60,127 bases of DNA, from the NCBI GenBank assembly GCA_017624855.1, contig JAGAMF010000002.1, positions 131,866-191,992 of the forward strand, given 5' to 3'. The notes beneath the pieces were generated by a model. The model had not been told where the DNA came from, searched no databases, and saw only the letters and a list, made by a program, of their open reading frames with translations. The translations under genes were made by a program, and so were the position numbers. The DNA is from Lachnospiraceae bacterium (GTDB lineage: Bacteria > Bacillota > Clostridia > Lachnospirales > Lachnospiraceae). Below are positions 16,511 to 24,146 of the stretch, in pieces. Numbering within the stretch: the stretch's first letter is position 1; every line of letters begins with the position of its first letter.

Positions 16511-17809
16511 TTAATCGTTTCCTGCCACTTTATCAAGAAGCCGTGCAGAACTCTTTTTGGCTTCCCTTGTAGCATGAGCGTAGATATTCATTGTTGTACT
16601 TACTGCGGAATGCCCCAACAGCTCCTGCACATCCTTCGGCGGTGCGCCGCTTGCTAACAGATTACTCGTATAAGTGTGTCTCAATGAATGGAAGTGGAAG
16701 TTTTCAAAGCCTTTCAGATGTTTTCTGATTGACCTGCACATCCAATCCAGTGCTTCCCTTCCCAAATACATTCCGTCCTGTCTGACACATACCAGCGAAA
16801 TTTCTGTATAATCTTCCGGTACATCCTGCGTTCCGTCCAATGAATATAATTCGTAGTAAACTCTGTTCTTCTCCCTGACTTCCCTGTAGTAATTCTTCTG
16901 ATAGAGCTGTCCGTACTGTAAACGCTGCTTTAACTGTTCCTTTTTAGCCTTTCGTAAGATTTCAGCAAGTGTATCACCAAAATCCACGATTCTGACCTTT
17001 TTACGCTTTGTTGGTCCAAGCTCCAGCTTATGCCTTGCATTGTTCCGGCTTAAGCTCCTACGCACCGTCAGATACTGTTCATCAAGATTGATGTCATCCC
17101 AAGATAATCCGGTTACCTCACCCATTCTTAAGCCTGCATAATATGCTATCTGAATTGCCAGTAATGAAGAGCTTTTCTTTTTGGTAAGATAAGCAATAAT
17201 TTCTTCATACTGCTTGTGAGTTATGGTTTTCTCTTGTGAGAAATCCTCATCATCCGTAGCGAACAAATCCACTTCCTGCGTTGGTCTTCTGATTACTACA
17301 TACTGCATAGGATTGAAACTGATATACTGCTTTGGGAACACCGCAAATCTGAATGCCCTCTGTAACACTGCTGAGAAAGAATGGATACGGTCAATGCTTA
17401 ATGCCTTTGCTTCCGTTCCATCGGGAGCAGTGCCGCCAAAGCTTAAATAATCCATATATTCCTGCATGTGTTCACTTGTGACTGTCCGAAGCCTTCTTTT
17501 GCTTAAAGGGTGTCTTTTCATAATCTTAACCACTCCAAGATAGAGAGTTACCGTATTATTGCTAAGGGAACTGACTTTCAGTTCTTCCTCCACCCACACA
17601 TCCAAAAGTTCTCCCAGTGTGATGTTCTCCGTCTTAGCTACGACCTTTTTACTTTCGTAATCTTCCATAGCCTTACGGAGCAGTTTTTCCGTTTCTGTTT
17701 TACTTTCTGTTCCTACACATTCCTTCTGAACAAGATTACCACTGGCATCCTCCACATAAAAGCGGTAATACCATTTCTTTCCTTTTCTCCTTACAGAACC
17801 TTTTGCCAT
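16511..17809 (-). CDS. int: Tyrosine recombinase/integrase, Tn916 type
   Basis: 432 residues from the ATG preceded by AAAGGAG; the longer frame adds nine unsupported residues. The N-terminal arm-binding domain begins AKGSVRRKGKKWYYRFYV, a core-binding domain spans ~65-175, and the catalytic domain (~205-425) has the arginine in AGLRMGE, HSLRHTY, LGHS and the nucleophile tyrosine in MNIYAH. It catalyses site-specific integration and excision of the element. It reads toward the left attachment site, as is typical of integrase genes lying at element ends. The XRE regulator ends 83 bases upstream. Confidence 0.95.
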   Translation of the reverse strand: MAKGSVRRKGKKWYYRFYVEDASGNLVQKECVGTESKTETEKLLRKAMEDYESKKVVAKTENITLGELLDVWVEEELKVSSLSNNTVTLYLGVVKIMKRHPLSKRRLRTVTSEHMQEYMDYLSFGGTAPDGTEAKALSIDRIHSFSAVLQRAFRFAVFPKQYISFNPMQYVVIRRPTQEVDLFATDDEDFSQEKTITHKQYEEIIAYLTKKKSSSLLAIQIAYYAGLRMGEVTGLSWDDINLDEQYLTVRRSLSRNNARHKLELGPTKRKKVRIVDFGDTLAEILRKAKKEQLKQRLQYGQLYQKNYYREVREKNRVYYELYSLDGTQDVPEDYTEISLVCVRQDGMYLGREALDWMCRSIRKHLKGFENFHFHSLRHTYTSNLLASGAPPKDVQELLGHSAVSTTMNIYAHATREAKKSSARLLDKVAGND

Positions 17810-17892
17810 AATCGTTACTCCTTTCGATACAGACAATCGGAACTGATGAAATGCTTCTTGCGTGTAAGTATATCATAACTCCGGTTGTCCTA

Positions 17893-18513
17893 TTATACCG
17901 ATTCGGAGTCTCCTTCTGAAAGAAGATTTGCAAGCCTTTGTGCGGCTGTCTCCGGTTTCTTGGAATACATCCTTACAATATCGCCCATATCATTCAGTGC
18001 ATTTACTGTGTGGGTGATTTCTCTAAGGAACATGATTTCATTGTATTCCTTATCTGATTCAAACCCCATTGTTTTGGCGAGTGTTGTATTTTCCGGATTG
18101 CCTTTGAAGTTCTTACAGGCAAACTGGAAAGAATCCACGAACAACTCATACTCCCGTAACATTAGTAGCAGTAAGTCTTTGGAAAATCCCGCCTCCTCAT
18201 CCCTCATATCGTAAGGAAGTTTAGAGAGAATGGAACTCATGGTGTCACGAATCAAGATTTCTCTTTTATCCGTAATGTCACTATTTTGTTCTTCTGTTTC
18301 TCCCTTCAACCATTCCACAGATACATGGAGTGCTTCGGAAAGACCTTCCAGCACAAGCTTCTTGGTGTTGTCGATTGTTCCGGCTTCATATCTCTGAATA
18401 GTGGAAGGTGTCACTCCCATCTGTTCAGCGACATACGGCTGTTTCAATCCCAACTCCAATCTTCGCTGTTTCGCTCTGCTACCGATTAACTTGCGTAATT
18501 CCTTATCTTTCAT
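17893..18513 (-). CDS. XRE-family transcriptional regulator of the mobile element
   Basis: 206 residues from the ATG preceded by AAGGAGG; the longer frame adds 15 residues without support. An N-terminal Cro/CI-type helix-turn-helix (~10-65, LGLKQPYVAEQMGVTPSTIQ) is followed by a helical C-terminal region of no recognised family. It is divergent from the excisionase gene, and two TTGCAnnnTGCAA palindromes lie in the intervening DNA, one in each promoter region. It is probably the repressor that balances int against xis and transfer functions. Confidence 0.85.
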   Translation of the reverse strand: MKDKELRKLIGSRAKQRRLELGLKQPYVAEQMGVTPSTIQRYEAGTIDNTKKLVLEGLSEALHVSVEWLKGETEEQNSDITDKREILIRDTMSSILSKLPYDMRDEEAGFSKDLLLLMLREYELFVDSFQFACKNFKGNPENTTLAKTMGFESDKEYNEIMFLREITHTVNALNDMGDIVRMYSKKPETAAQRLANLLSEGDSESV

Positions 18514-18544
18514 ATTGATACGCCTCCTTTTTCGGTATGGTATT

Positions 18545-18580
18545 ACTATAACACACATCTTTTATAATTGCAATATGCAA
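18545..18580 (-). promoter_or_regulatory. Promoter and operator of the XRE-int transcription unit
   Basis: TTGCAA (18573-18568), 17 bases, TATAGT (18550-18545). The -35 is the right arm of the palindrome TTGCATATTGCAA (18568-18580), so a bound repressor would occlude it. Confidence 0.65.
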
Positions 18581-18611
18581 GTTAATAATTATTTTTAAAA
18601 TTTCGTAACGC

Positions 18612-18669
18612 TTGACAAAACGATATAAAAGGGTTATAGTATGCTTGACGAAGAAATTGCATAATGCAA
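18612..18669 (+). promoter_or_regulatory. Promoter and operator of the excisionase gene
   Basis: TTGACA (18612-18617), 17 bases, TATAGT (18635-18640). The palindrome TTGCATAATGCAA (18657-18669) lies just past the expected start site and before the ribosome site, positioned for repression. Confidence 0.7.
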
Positions 18670-18688
18670 TTTATAAGGAGGTGATTTG

Positions 18689-18922
18689 ATGACAGAATTG
18701 AAGATTGCCTTATCCATTGAGGAAGCAGCCGACTATACCGGAATCGGAAGAAACACACTCCGAGACCTGATAAAGTGGAAGAAGCTCCCGGTACTTCAGG
18801 TAGGACGAAAGGTTCTTATAAAGACTGATATACTGGAGCAATTCATGGAAGCCAACGAGGGCAGGGACTTGAGGGATAAGAATACTGTCAAAGCAGTTTG
18901 TAGAAAAGCTGCCGTAACTTAA
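18689..18922 (+). CDS. xis: Excisionase-like helix-turn-helix protein
   Basis: 77 residues. The ATG is chosen because AAGGAGG lies eight bases before it; an in-frame TTG precedes it directly. The winged-helix pattern SIEEAADYTGIGRNTLRDLIK followed by LPVLQVGRKVLIKTDILEQF (split here at the turn) matches Tn916 Xis-type DNA-binding excisionases. It should bend attachment-site DNA and steer the integrase toward excision. It is separated from int by the XRE gene and a divergent regulatory region. Confidence 0.85.
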   Translation: MTELKIALSIEEAADYTGIGRNTLRDLIKWKKLPVLQVGRKVLIKTDILEQFMEANEGRDLRDKNTVKAVCRKAAVT

Positions 18923-18951
18923 AAGGGTGGCTTCCTACGAAACCACCCTTT
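18922..18951 (+). terminator. Hairpin after excisionase gene
   Basis: AAAGGGTGG/CCACCCTTT with a 12-base loop begins in the stop codon of xis; only the stem's own TTT supplies the U run, so termination may be partial. Farther on, CATGATATA/TATATCATG (18972-19006) is another inverted repeat of unknown role. Confidence 0.5.
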
Positions 18952-19056
18952 GGTATGTATCAGACCGAAGTCATGATATACCTACACGCAAATAGATTAT
19001 ATCATGTGCTTCCTCTGGTATCAACCAAAACTTTCAGGGAAGGAGGATAAATTCAA

Positions 19057-19080
19057 ATGATAAGTGAGAGATTTTCATAA
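19057..19080 (+). CDS. Seven-codon frame with consensus ribosome site
   Basis: AAGGAGG lies nine bases before ATGATAAGTGAG, and the frame stops after seven codons (MISERFS). The ribosome site is far better than that of the relaxase gene 250 bases on. It may be a leader peptide tied to the hairpins that follow, the ruined start of an older gene, or chance. Confidence 0.25.
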   Translation: MISERFS

Positions 19081-19100
19081 TTTATACGAGCCCCAAACAA

Positions 19101-19250
19101 GCCCTCGTGCATTTATGCGAGGGCTAAGCCTCGCAGAGCGAAATACACCCTTCGCACAAATCTTCGATTTGTACTCTGGGTATTTCGCCCTTGCAGGGAG
19201 CTTCTACTGCCGAAAGGCAGATGTGTTCGTAACCGGACACCTAAGTGTCC
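19101..19250 (+). other. Palindrome-rich region, oriT candidate
   Basis: In 150 bases there are GCCCTCG/CGAGGGC (19101-19124), the competing GCGAGG/CCTCGC (19117-19134), GCGAAATAC/GTATTTCGC (19138-19188) enclosing ACAAATC/GATTTGT, CTGCC/GGCAG (19207-19220), and GGACAC/GTGTCC (19235-19250). Such clusters upstream of a relaxase gene are typical of transfer origins. No nic site can be assigned. The rest of 18952-19334 shows no gene I can support apart from the seven-codon frame. Confidence 0.5.
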
Positions 19251-19334
19251 ACTCACTTATAATCCTTCCACCTCTTTCCCTAAGTAACATTTACGAGAGG
19301 AGGAAGCACTATCGAAAGAAATTCATTTATTCAG

Positions 19335-20921
19335 ATGAGTAAGCTCCACAATGTCCGTGGCAGGATTACCTATATATCCAGTCACGCCAAGCAGGAAAAT
19401 CTGTATGCGGTCTATGAAACCACAGACCGCCACTACTGGACGGAGCTTGCACGATTTAATCAGCAGGAATTTCTAAAAAGCGGTACGGAAGGGAAATGTA
19501 TCGAAGCAAGGGAACTGATTATAGCATTGCCGGAATCGTTTCCCGATTTGTATGACCCTGACAGGCTGTTACAGATGTTTACCAACCGCTTTAAGGAAAA
19601 GTATGGTGTGGAGTGTGTATCAGCCCTGCACCACAACAAACGCAAGACCAACTATCATATCCATCTCATCTTTTCCGAAAGGGAGCTGTTACCGGAACCC
19701 ATAGAAAAGATTGCCACACGAAATATGTTCTATAACGAACAGAAAAAGCATGTACGCACCAAGAAAGAGATAACGGATGATAGTGGAAATGTCCGTAAGG
19801 GCTGTAAAATAATCAAAAAAGGCGAGGTCTATGAGCGAACCTTATTTACTGCCAAAAACAAGCTGTTCAAGCAAGAGCATTATCTGGACGAGGCAAAACA
19901 CTTCTATACCGACCTTATCAATCTTCTAATAGAGGACGATAAGAATAAGCTCCATGTATTCGATAAAAACGGATTGTATCTTGCCACCAAGAAAATCGGT
20001 AAGAATAATCCCAAAGCGGAACAGATAAAGGAAAATAATGAGGTGCGTATGATGTGGAATCACGAAGTAGACCGAGCCTTAGTCAGCCAAGTGCCGGAGG
20101 ATGAAATACGGCAGATAAAGAAAGAATTTATCACAGACCGTATCCGTAATTCCATCAAAGCATGGGGCAACTGTCCGGAACTGCTTGCCAATATCATACG
20201 AGGAGCAACCAACCGACTGGCACTTCTGATCCACGATGTACTGACCGCCGCAAGGGAACTGAAAAACAAGCTGTTCTACGAAGCTCTTGAAAAAGAATAT
20301 GGTAGCAAGGCTGTTACAAAAGCAGAGGACAAAGCAAGTGTTGTTACCGCTCCGGCTGCAGAAGAATTGACCGAGCCTGAGCCACCAGTGACCACAATTA
20401 CCGAAACTGTACTTGAAACAGAGGTTACAGAACCTCCCAAGCCACAGATACCTCCAAGACCGGTTATGCCACCGGAAGCAGCCGCCTTCCCAATGCTTCT
20501 AAAAATCAAGATTACGCTTGATAAACAAAATCATCTTATCTTTGAAGCAGAACGTGAACGGAGTCAACTGGAAATTGAATTAAGCGATTTAAAGGGACTT
20601 GCAAGGCTTACCAAGAAAAAGGAGCTTGAAAGCAGGATTGCCACCAAAAACGAGGAAATCCGAACCCTCAAAGCCGGATTGTCCGGTATCGTCAGACAGC
20701 ATGGATTTGCAACGGTACAGGATTTCTACACAGCCTTCTATACCGCAAAGCGTGCCACAGACGCATATCAGATAGAATGTGCCAAGTGGGAAGAAGCCTA
20801 CGGAGAGAAAGCCACTCCAAAAGCCGAAACCATGCACGGAAAGATACAGCGGTATAAAGAAAAAGTTGACAGACAATATGCCAACCAACCTTACCGAAGC
20901 AGAGATAAAGGGGCGAGATAA
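19335..20921 (+). CDS. MobA/MobL-family relaxase
   Basis: 528 residues. The N-terminal relaxase domain (~1-250) has an acidic strand CIEAREL IIALPES (~55-68) and the HxH metal motif in TNYHIHLIFSER (~105-116), as in MobA/MobL nickases that cut and attach to the transfer origin. A middle helical region precedes a Pro/Glu/Val-rich linker (~345-385) and a C-terminal coiled coil (~395-450). Only a poor ribosome site precedes the ATG. Its length is within the family range. It points to mobilisation rather than self-transfer because no coupling protein or secretion genes accompany it. Confidence 0.85.
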   Translation: MSKLHNVRGRITYISSHAKQENLYAVYETTDRHYWTELARFNQQEFLKSGTEGKCIEARELIIALPESFPDLYDPDRLLQMFTNRFKEKYGVECVSALHHNKRKTNYHIHLIFSERELLPEPIEKIATRNMFYNEQKKHVRTKKEITDDSGNVRKGCKIIKKGEVYERTLFTAKNKLFKQEHYLDEAKHFYTDLINLLIEDDKNKLHVFDKNGLYLATKKIGKNNPKAEQIKENNEVRMMWNHEVDRALVSQVPEDEIRQIKKEFITDRIRNSIKAWGNCPELLANIIRGATNRLALLIHDVLTAARELKNKLFYEALEKEYGSKAVTKAEDKASVVTAPAAEELTEPEPPVTTITETVLETEVTEPPKPQIPPRPVMPPEAAAFPMLLKIKITLDKQNHLIFEAERERSQLEIELSDLKGLARLTKKKELESRIATKNEEIRTLKAGLSGIVRQHGFATVQDFYTAFYTAKRATDAYQIECAKWEEAYGEKATPKAETMHGKIQRYKEKVDRQYANQPYRSRDKGAR

Positions 20922-20937
20922 TCGCCCCTTAACCACA

Positions 20938-20979
20938 AAATAGCCCTATCCATACACACAATGGATAAGGCTATTTTTA
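20938..20979 (+). terminator. Terminator after relaxase gene
   Basis: A long stem AAATAGCC-TATCCAT pairs with ATGGATA-GGCTATTT (one mismatch), 7-base loop, then TTAA. A smaller GGGGCGA/TCGCCCC hairpin overlaps the stop codon just upstream. Confidence 0.8.
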
Positions 20980-21040
20980 AATACATAGTATGCGTAGAAC
21001 TGAAATTTTCTAGTGTCTTACAAGTATTTCTACAATACAA

Positions 21041-21646
21041 TTATTGTTTACTGGCTTTTTTTATGATATTCAATACAATCATCAATGTTGTAATCACAAT
21101 CCCAACAGTAAAACCAAAAACATGTGTCAAAAAAGAACTTTGATTATCATTAGCAAAAACAAAAAAGATTAAAACCACTAGTAAATCAAATCTAAACTTT
21201 TTCAAATCAAACATATCTGGGAAACGCAGATAGCATACCAGAAATGCCGCTATCAATGCATATATTCCGCCTGATGAACCACCCCCATAATTTACTTCAC
21301 CATAGTGAACAATGAGAGAGAATGGAATTTCTGCAACAGCTCCACCAATTATAAATATTAACAGAGTTTTCCATTTACCAATAAACGGACTCAATAATGA
21401 GCCTACACATATTAGCGCAAGCGAATTGAAAAAAATATGTATAAAATTATAATGATAAAAAATGCATGTTATCCATCTGTAAAATTCATTATTCAGATAC
21501 TCGATAGAAGTTGTTCCTATATAGTTCACTGCTTTACTATTACTTTGCGTTAATATAAATATTGGAATAAAAGTAATAACAATTATTATCGCAACGATAT
21601 TTTCTTCAATCCATTTTTTCATCTTCTTCATTCTTGATTTCTCCAT
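21041..21646 (-). CDS. Rhomboid-family intramembrane serine protease
   Basis: 201 residues with about six hydrophobic segments. Rhomboid signatures are HIFFNSLAL in an early helix, the catalytic serine in GGGSSGGIYAL (~118-128) and the catalytic histidine in THVFGFTVG (~174-182). Rhomboids cut transmembrane substrates; none is evident nearby. The start could be this ATG or one five codons in, which has GGAG upstream. It faces the relaxase gene and is divergent in origin from the element's core; it is probably cargo. Confidence 0.8.
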   Translation of the reverse strand: MEKSRMKKMKKWIEENIVAIIIVITFIPIFILTQSNSKAVNYIGTTSIEYLNNEFYRWITCIFYHYNFIHIFFNSLALICVGSLLSPFIGKWKTLLIFIIGGAVAEIPFSLIVHYGEVNYGGGSSGGIYALIAAFLVCYLRFPDMFDLKKFRFDLLVVLIFFVFANDNQSSFLTHVFGFTVGIVITTLMIVLNIIKKASKQ

Positions 21647-21745
21647 TTCTATTACAAAATAATCTGCGTAAAATTCGAGTTTTTCTTTTATCTTTTTTTA
21701 TCTTACCACACCAAGTCTGGATAATCCACCAGCATTTATCAAAAA

Positions 21746-21985
21746 TTACCATACTTCCAAACTATCAATCGCATCCACCCACGCTTGCATTTCGCCGTCT
21801 AAAGCAAGTCGAGCATACTCAAGCGGCTCATCTATCGCCAAAGCATTCAGCGAATTATGTGAACAAGGAGTGGTTCTTAATCCATCCTCAGCCTTATTAC
21901 AGTCAATCCGTAATATATAATTTTCAAATGTGGTTACATCAATACTGTTCGTTTGAGGGTTATAGTCTGCATATATCAATTTCAT
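21746..21985 (-). CDS. Small conserved protein, possibly DUF6061-like
   Basis: 79 residues from the ATG preceded by AAAGGAC; the longer frame has no ribosome site. The sequence MKLIYADYNPQTNSIDVTT with later EYARLALDGEMQAW resembles short Firmicute proteins of unknown function that accompany mobile elements; the DUF6061 label is from memory and unchecked. It is the last gene before the right attachment site. A TATAAT hexamer lies 25 bases upstream of the start. Confidence 0.55.
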   Translation of the reverse strand: MKLIYADYNPQTNSIDVTTFENYILRIDCNKAEDGLRTTPCSHNSLNALAIDEPLEYARLALDGEMQAWVDAIDSLEVW

Positions 21986-22078
21986 TTTATCAGTCCTTTC
22001 TTGGAAATGTATTATAAGCATTCCATCTAGTCCCAACTGCCATTTTTATAATTTGTTATAAGTTGTTACTAGATTTTC

Positions 22079-22104
22079 TTTCCCTTGTTTTTTCCCTTAT
22101 GAGG
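22079..22104. repeat. Right attachment site candidate (attR)
   Basis: 24/26 identical to the left site; both share TTTTTTCCCTTATG. The sequence from here to 22250 contains no gene I can support; it holds a short hairpin (CTTTAGTGTTTTCAAGGG region) and A+T-rich DNA. Confidence 0.7.
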
Positions 22105-22250
22105 GTTTGTAAACAAGGGTAGAACGATATAACACGATACAAGATGTGACGGAGAGGACACCCACGAAAACTTTAGTGTTTTCAAGGGTTTGCCGAGATT
22201 TCTATAACAAGATATAACAGTTATTAATTCCCTAAAAATACCTCAAGTGA

Positions 22251-22297
22251 GAATTCAAATTTGTACCTGCTTTCAATCTCTCCACAAGACTGAAATT
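22251..22297 (-). repeat. Boundary repeat copy E (box plus hairpin)
   Basis: On the minus strand: TTTCAGTCT/AGATTGAAA with loop TGTGGAG, GCAGGTACA, then AATTTGAATTC. The 11-base direct repeat GGTACAAATTT flanks the hairpin. It lies 15 bases after the XRE-DUF5680 stop codon. Confidence 0.75.
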
Positions 22298-22311
22298 TGT
22301 ACCTTTATCAG

Positions 22312-22983
22312 TTATTTCATCAAACCTCCATGAAAGTAACACTCGTAAACTTTTATGCTTCTACAGTATATTTCTTCATAACCTTGAAACCAAACAAAAT
22401 CTCCTGTCACTTTATTCTTATAAATATATTCTCCTGACTGGTAAAACTCCGGTCCTCTGTAAGGATATTCCGCTGTTGCCATACGAAGAGCTTCTTTCAA
22501 GAAATCCCCGCTAAAATTATCACCTAACACCCTGCCCAAATAATTCATTGCATATACGGCAGTACCGTTTTTCCATATACCTTCTTCGCCGGCAAACTGT
22601 TCTCCACCAAGATAAGTATCGTGATAAGTAAATTCGCCTTCTTCATACTTATAATCGTGAGAATCGTATCTGGTAGAATCCGTCTCATTCATAAAAGCTG
22701 CATAGGTATTAACATTGGCTTTCAGGCGAAATTGAATAATTTTATCCATGTCTCCCACAGTCGTTTCTATCGGCTTTCTGCTGCATTCTTGGTCTCTTAC
22801 CAAATAGTCAACCGTAACATTCATCAAATCACTGATTTGAATCAAATTGGCAATATCGGGAAAAGACTGTCCTGATTCCCACTTTGCAATTGCCTGCCGC
22901 GATACGCAAAGCTTTTCTGCCAATTCTTCCTGCGTATATCCTTTATTTTTTCTTAATAAATATAATTTTTCGGAAAATATCAT
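22312..22983 (-). CDS. XRE regulator with C-terminal DUF5680 domain
   Basis: 223 residues from the ATG preceded by GGAGGTG. An N-terminal Cro/CI-type helix-turn-helix (~1-62, GYTQEELAEKLCVSRQAIAKW) is joined to a C-terminal ~130-residue domain (NTYAAFMNET..., GEFTYHDTYLGGEQF, EIYCRSIKVYEC) of the DUF5680 kind, whose role is unknown. Such fusions may sense a ligand or metabolise it. It is separated from the mobile element by boundary repeat E and has about 200 bases of gene-free DNA upstream. Confidence 0.8.
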   Translation of the reverse strand: MIFSEKLYLLRKNKGYTQEELAEKLCVSRQAIAKWESGQSFPDIANLIQISDLMNVTVDYLVRDQECSRKPIETTVGDMDKIIQFRLKANVNTYAAFMNETDSTRYDSHDYKYEEGEFTYHDTYLGGEQFAGEEGIWKNGTAVYAMNYLGRVLGDNFSGDFLKEALRMATAEYPYRGPEFYQSGEYIYKNKVTGDFVWFQGYEEIYCRSIKVYECYFHGGLMK

Positions 22984-23198
22984 AATATCCACCTCCAAAA
23001 TAAAGAATAGCAGAAGTCAGGCTGATTTACACTCAACTTGCGGTAGCATTTTTGCTACTTTTGGTTGCAAACAATTATAAAAAATTTGTGTGATACTCAT
23101 AAAACCGGCTACTTCTTTTCAATTCAGCCAACGCCGCGACAACGAACATTCATCAGCTTGCGAGTGTCGGCATGACGAATACTCGTAAAACCTGAAAT

Positions 23199-23654
23199 TT
23201 ATTTTTCTAAAACAAATCGTGCTACTTTAACATTTCCATCCATCTCCATAGACACTATATCAAATCCACATTTTTCTGTATAAAACTTAACATTTTCCTT
23301 TTTGTCTATGGGTGTGATTAAAGTAAATTTATCCCAATCCTCGTAGTGTGATGTTATAAATTTTATTGCTTGTGTTCCTATTCCTTTTCCTTGAAACTCT
23401 GGAACAACACACAAACAGCCAACTTCATATACTCCCACTTCTACCTTTTTACAAGAAACACAACCAACTGGTTTGTTATTGAATACAATAATAAACTTGG
23501 GATAATTTATTATGGATTTCTTCATCATTTCTTTCGTCTGTCCGTACGCAGGACATTCACCATATTTAATATAATCACTATAAAATGCAGAATTATATAT
23601 ATTTATTAGCAATTCTGCATCTGCAATATCCGCTTTTCTATATTCAATCTTCAT
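23199..23654 (-). CDS. GNAT-family N-acetyltransferase
   Basis: 151 residues from the ATG preceded by GGAGGTG. The acetyl-CoA loop is VVPEFQGKGIGTQAI (~87-101, Q/RxxGxG/A). Substrates in this family range from drugs to amino acids and proteins; none can be named here. It follows the GNAT gene upstream by 32 bases across a boundary box. Its stop codon runs into ATTTCAGG, the same bases that open the boundary hairpins. Confidence 0.85.
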   Translation of the reverse strand: MKIEYRKADIADAELLINIYNSAFYSDYIKYGECPAYGQTKEMMKKSIINYPKFIIVFNNKPVGCVSCKKVEVGVYEVGCLCVVPEFQGKGIGTQAIKFITSHYEDWDKFTLITPIDKKENVKFYTEKCGFDIVSMEMDGNVKVARFVLEK

Positions 23655-23667
23655 AAATAACACCTCC

Positions 23668-23681
23668 AAAAATTCAAATTT
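23668..23681 (-). repeat. Boundary box upstream of GNAT gene
   Basis: AAAATTTGAATTTTT on the minus strand, between the stop of one GNAT gene and the GGAGG of the next. No hairpin. Confidence 0.5.
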
Positions 23682-23686
23682 TTCCC

Positions 23687-24139
23687 TTAAATTTTTTCCA
23701 AATATACAAATTGAAGTTCTTCAGATACTGCCTCTTCCTTATATTTTTTATACCCTAATTTCTCATATAATCTTATATTACTAATACTTTTGGTGCTGGT
23801 AAATAACTCATATCTTTGATTCGGATATTCCTGCTCCATTGCCAAAAGAAGTTTTGTGCCAAGGCCCTGATTCTGCATACTGGGGTGAACCATCAATTTA
23901 CCGATATAAACCGTTTCGTTCTCTCGGTATGCTCTCACAGAACCTATAATAGTTCCTGCTCCATCTACTGATTTTAAAACAGTTCCTTTTTCATATTCAT
24001 CAAAGACTTCTTCAATGGTCTGCTTTAAAGGCGGAATGTCCATACTCCCAAAGAGTTTCGCTTCACTTTGGTAAGCCAGATATTGTAATGCCAGTATCTC
24101 TTTTAAATCTTTTTTCTCTGCTTTTTTTATTGTAATCAT
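23687..24139 (-). CDS. GNAT-family N-acetyltransferase
   Basis: 150 residues. It begins MITIKKAEKKDLKEI; the acetyl-CoA-binding MVHPSMQNQGLGTKLL (~83-98) and a C-terminal NIRLYEKLGYKK motif (~121-132) are typical GNAT features. The substrate is unknown. It lies seven bases after the membrane protein gene and is likely the third gene of a TetR-membrane protein-GNAT operon. Confidence 0.85.
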   Translation of the reverse strand: MITIKKAEKKDLKEILALQYLAYQSEAKLFGSMDIPPLKQTIEEVFDEYEKGTVLKSVDGAGTIIGSVRAYRENETVYIGKLMVHPSMQNQGLGTKLLLAMEQEYPNQRYELFTSTKSISNIRLYEKLGYKKYKEEAVSEELQFVYLEKI

Positions 24140-24146
24140 ATAAAAT

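Larger units (their letters stand above)
16454..22104. mobile_element. Integrative mobilizable element (Tn916-type integrase, MobA/MobL relaxase)
   Basis: About 5.65 kb bounded by imperfect 26-base direct repeats. It contains, from left, a tyrosine integrase, an XRE regulator, an excisionase-like protein, a palindrome-rich oriT candidate, a MobA/MobL relaxase, a rhomboid protease and a small conserved protein. No type IV secretion genes are present, so transfer would need a helper. The two genes at the right end are cargo of unclear use. It interrupts the array of single-gene modules. Confidence 0.8.

Noticed and set aside
23000-23198. Structured RNA or attC-like site after the GNAT gene
   Set aside because: Some inverted repeats and an ATTTCAGG opening resemble the boundary hairpins, but no complete fold or shared core was found.
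14391-23681. A true integron with attC sites
   Set aside because: No IntI-type integrase in the window, no GTTRRRY/RYYYAAC core; the only recombinase is a Tn916-type integrase belonging to the inserted element.
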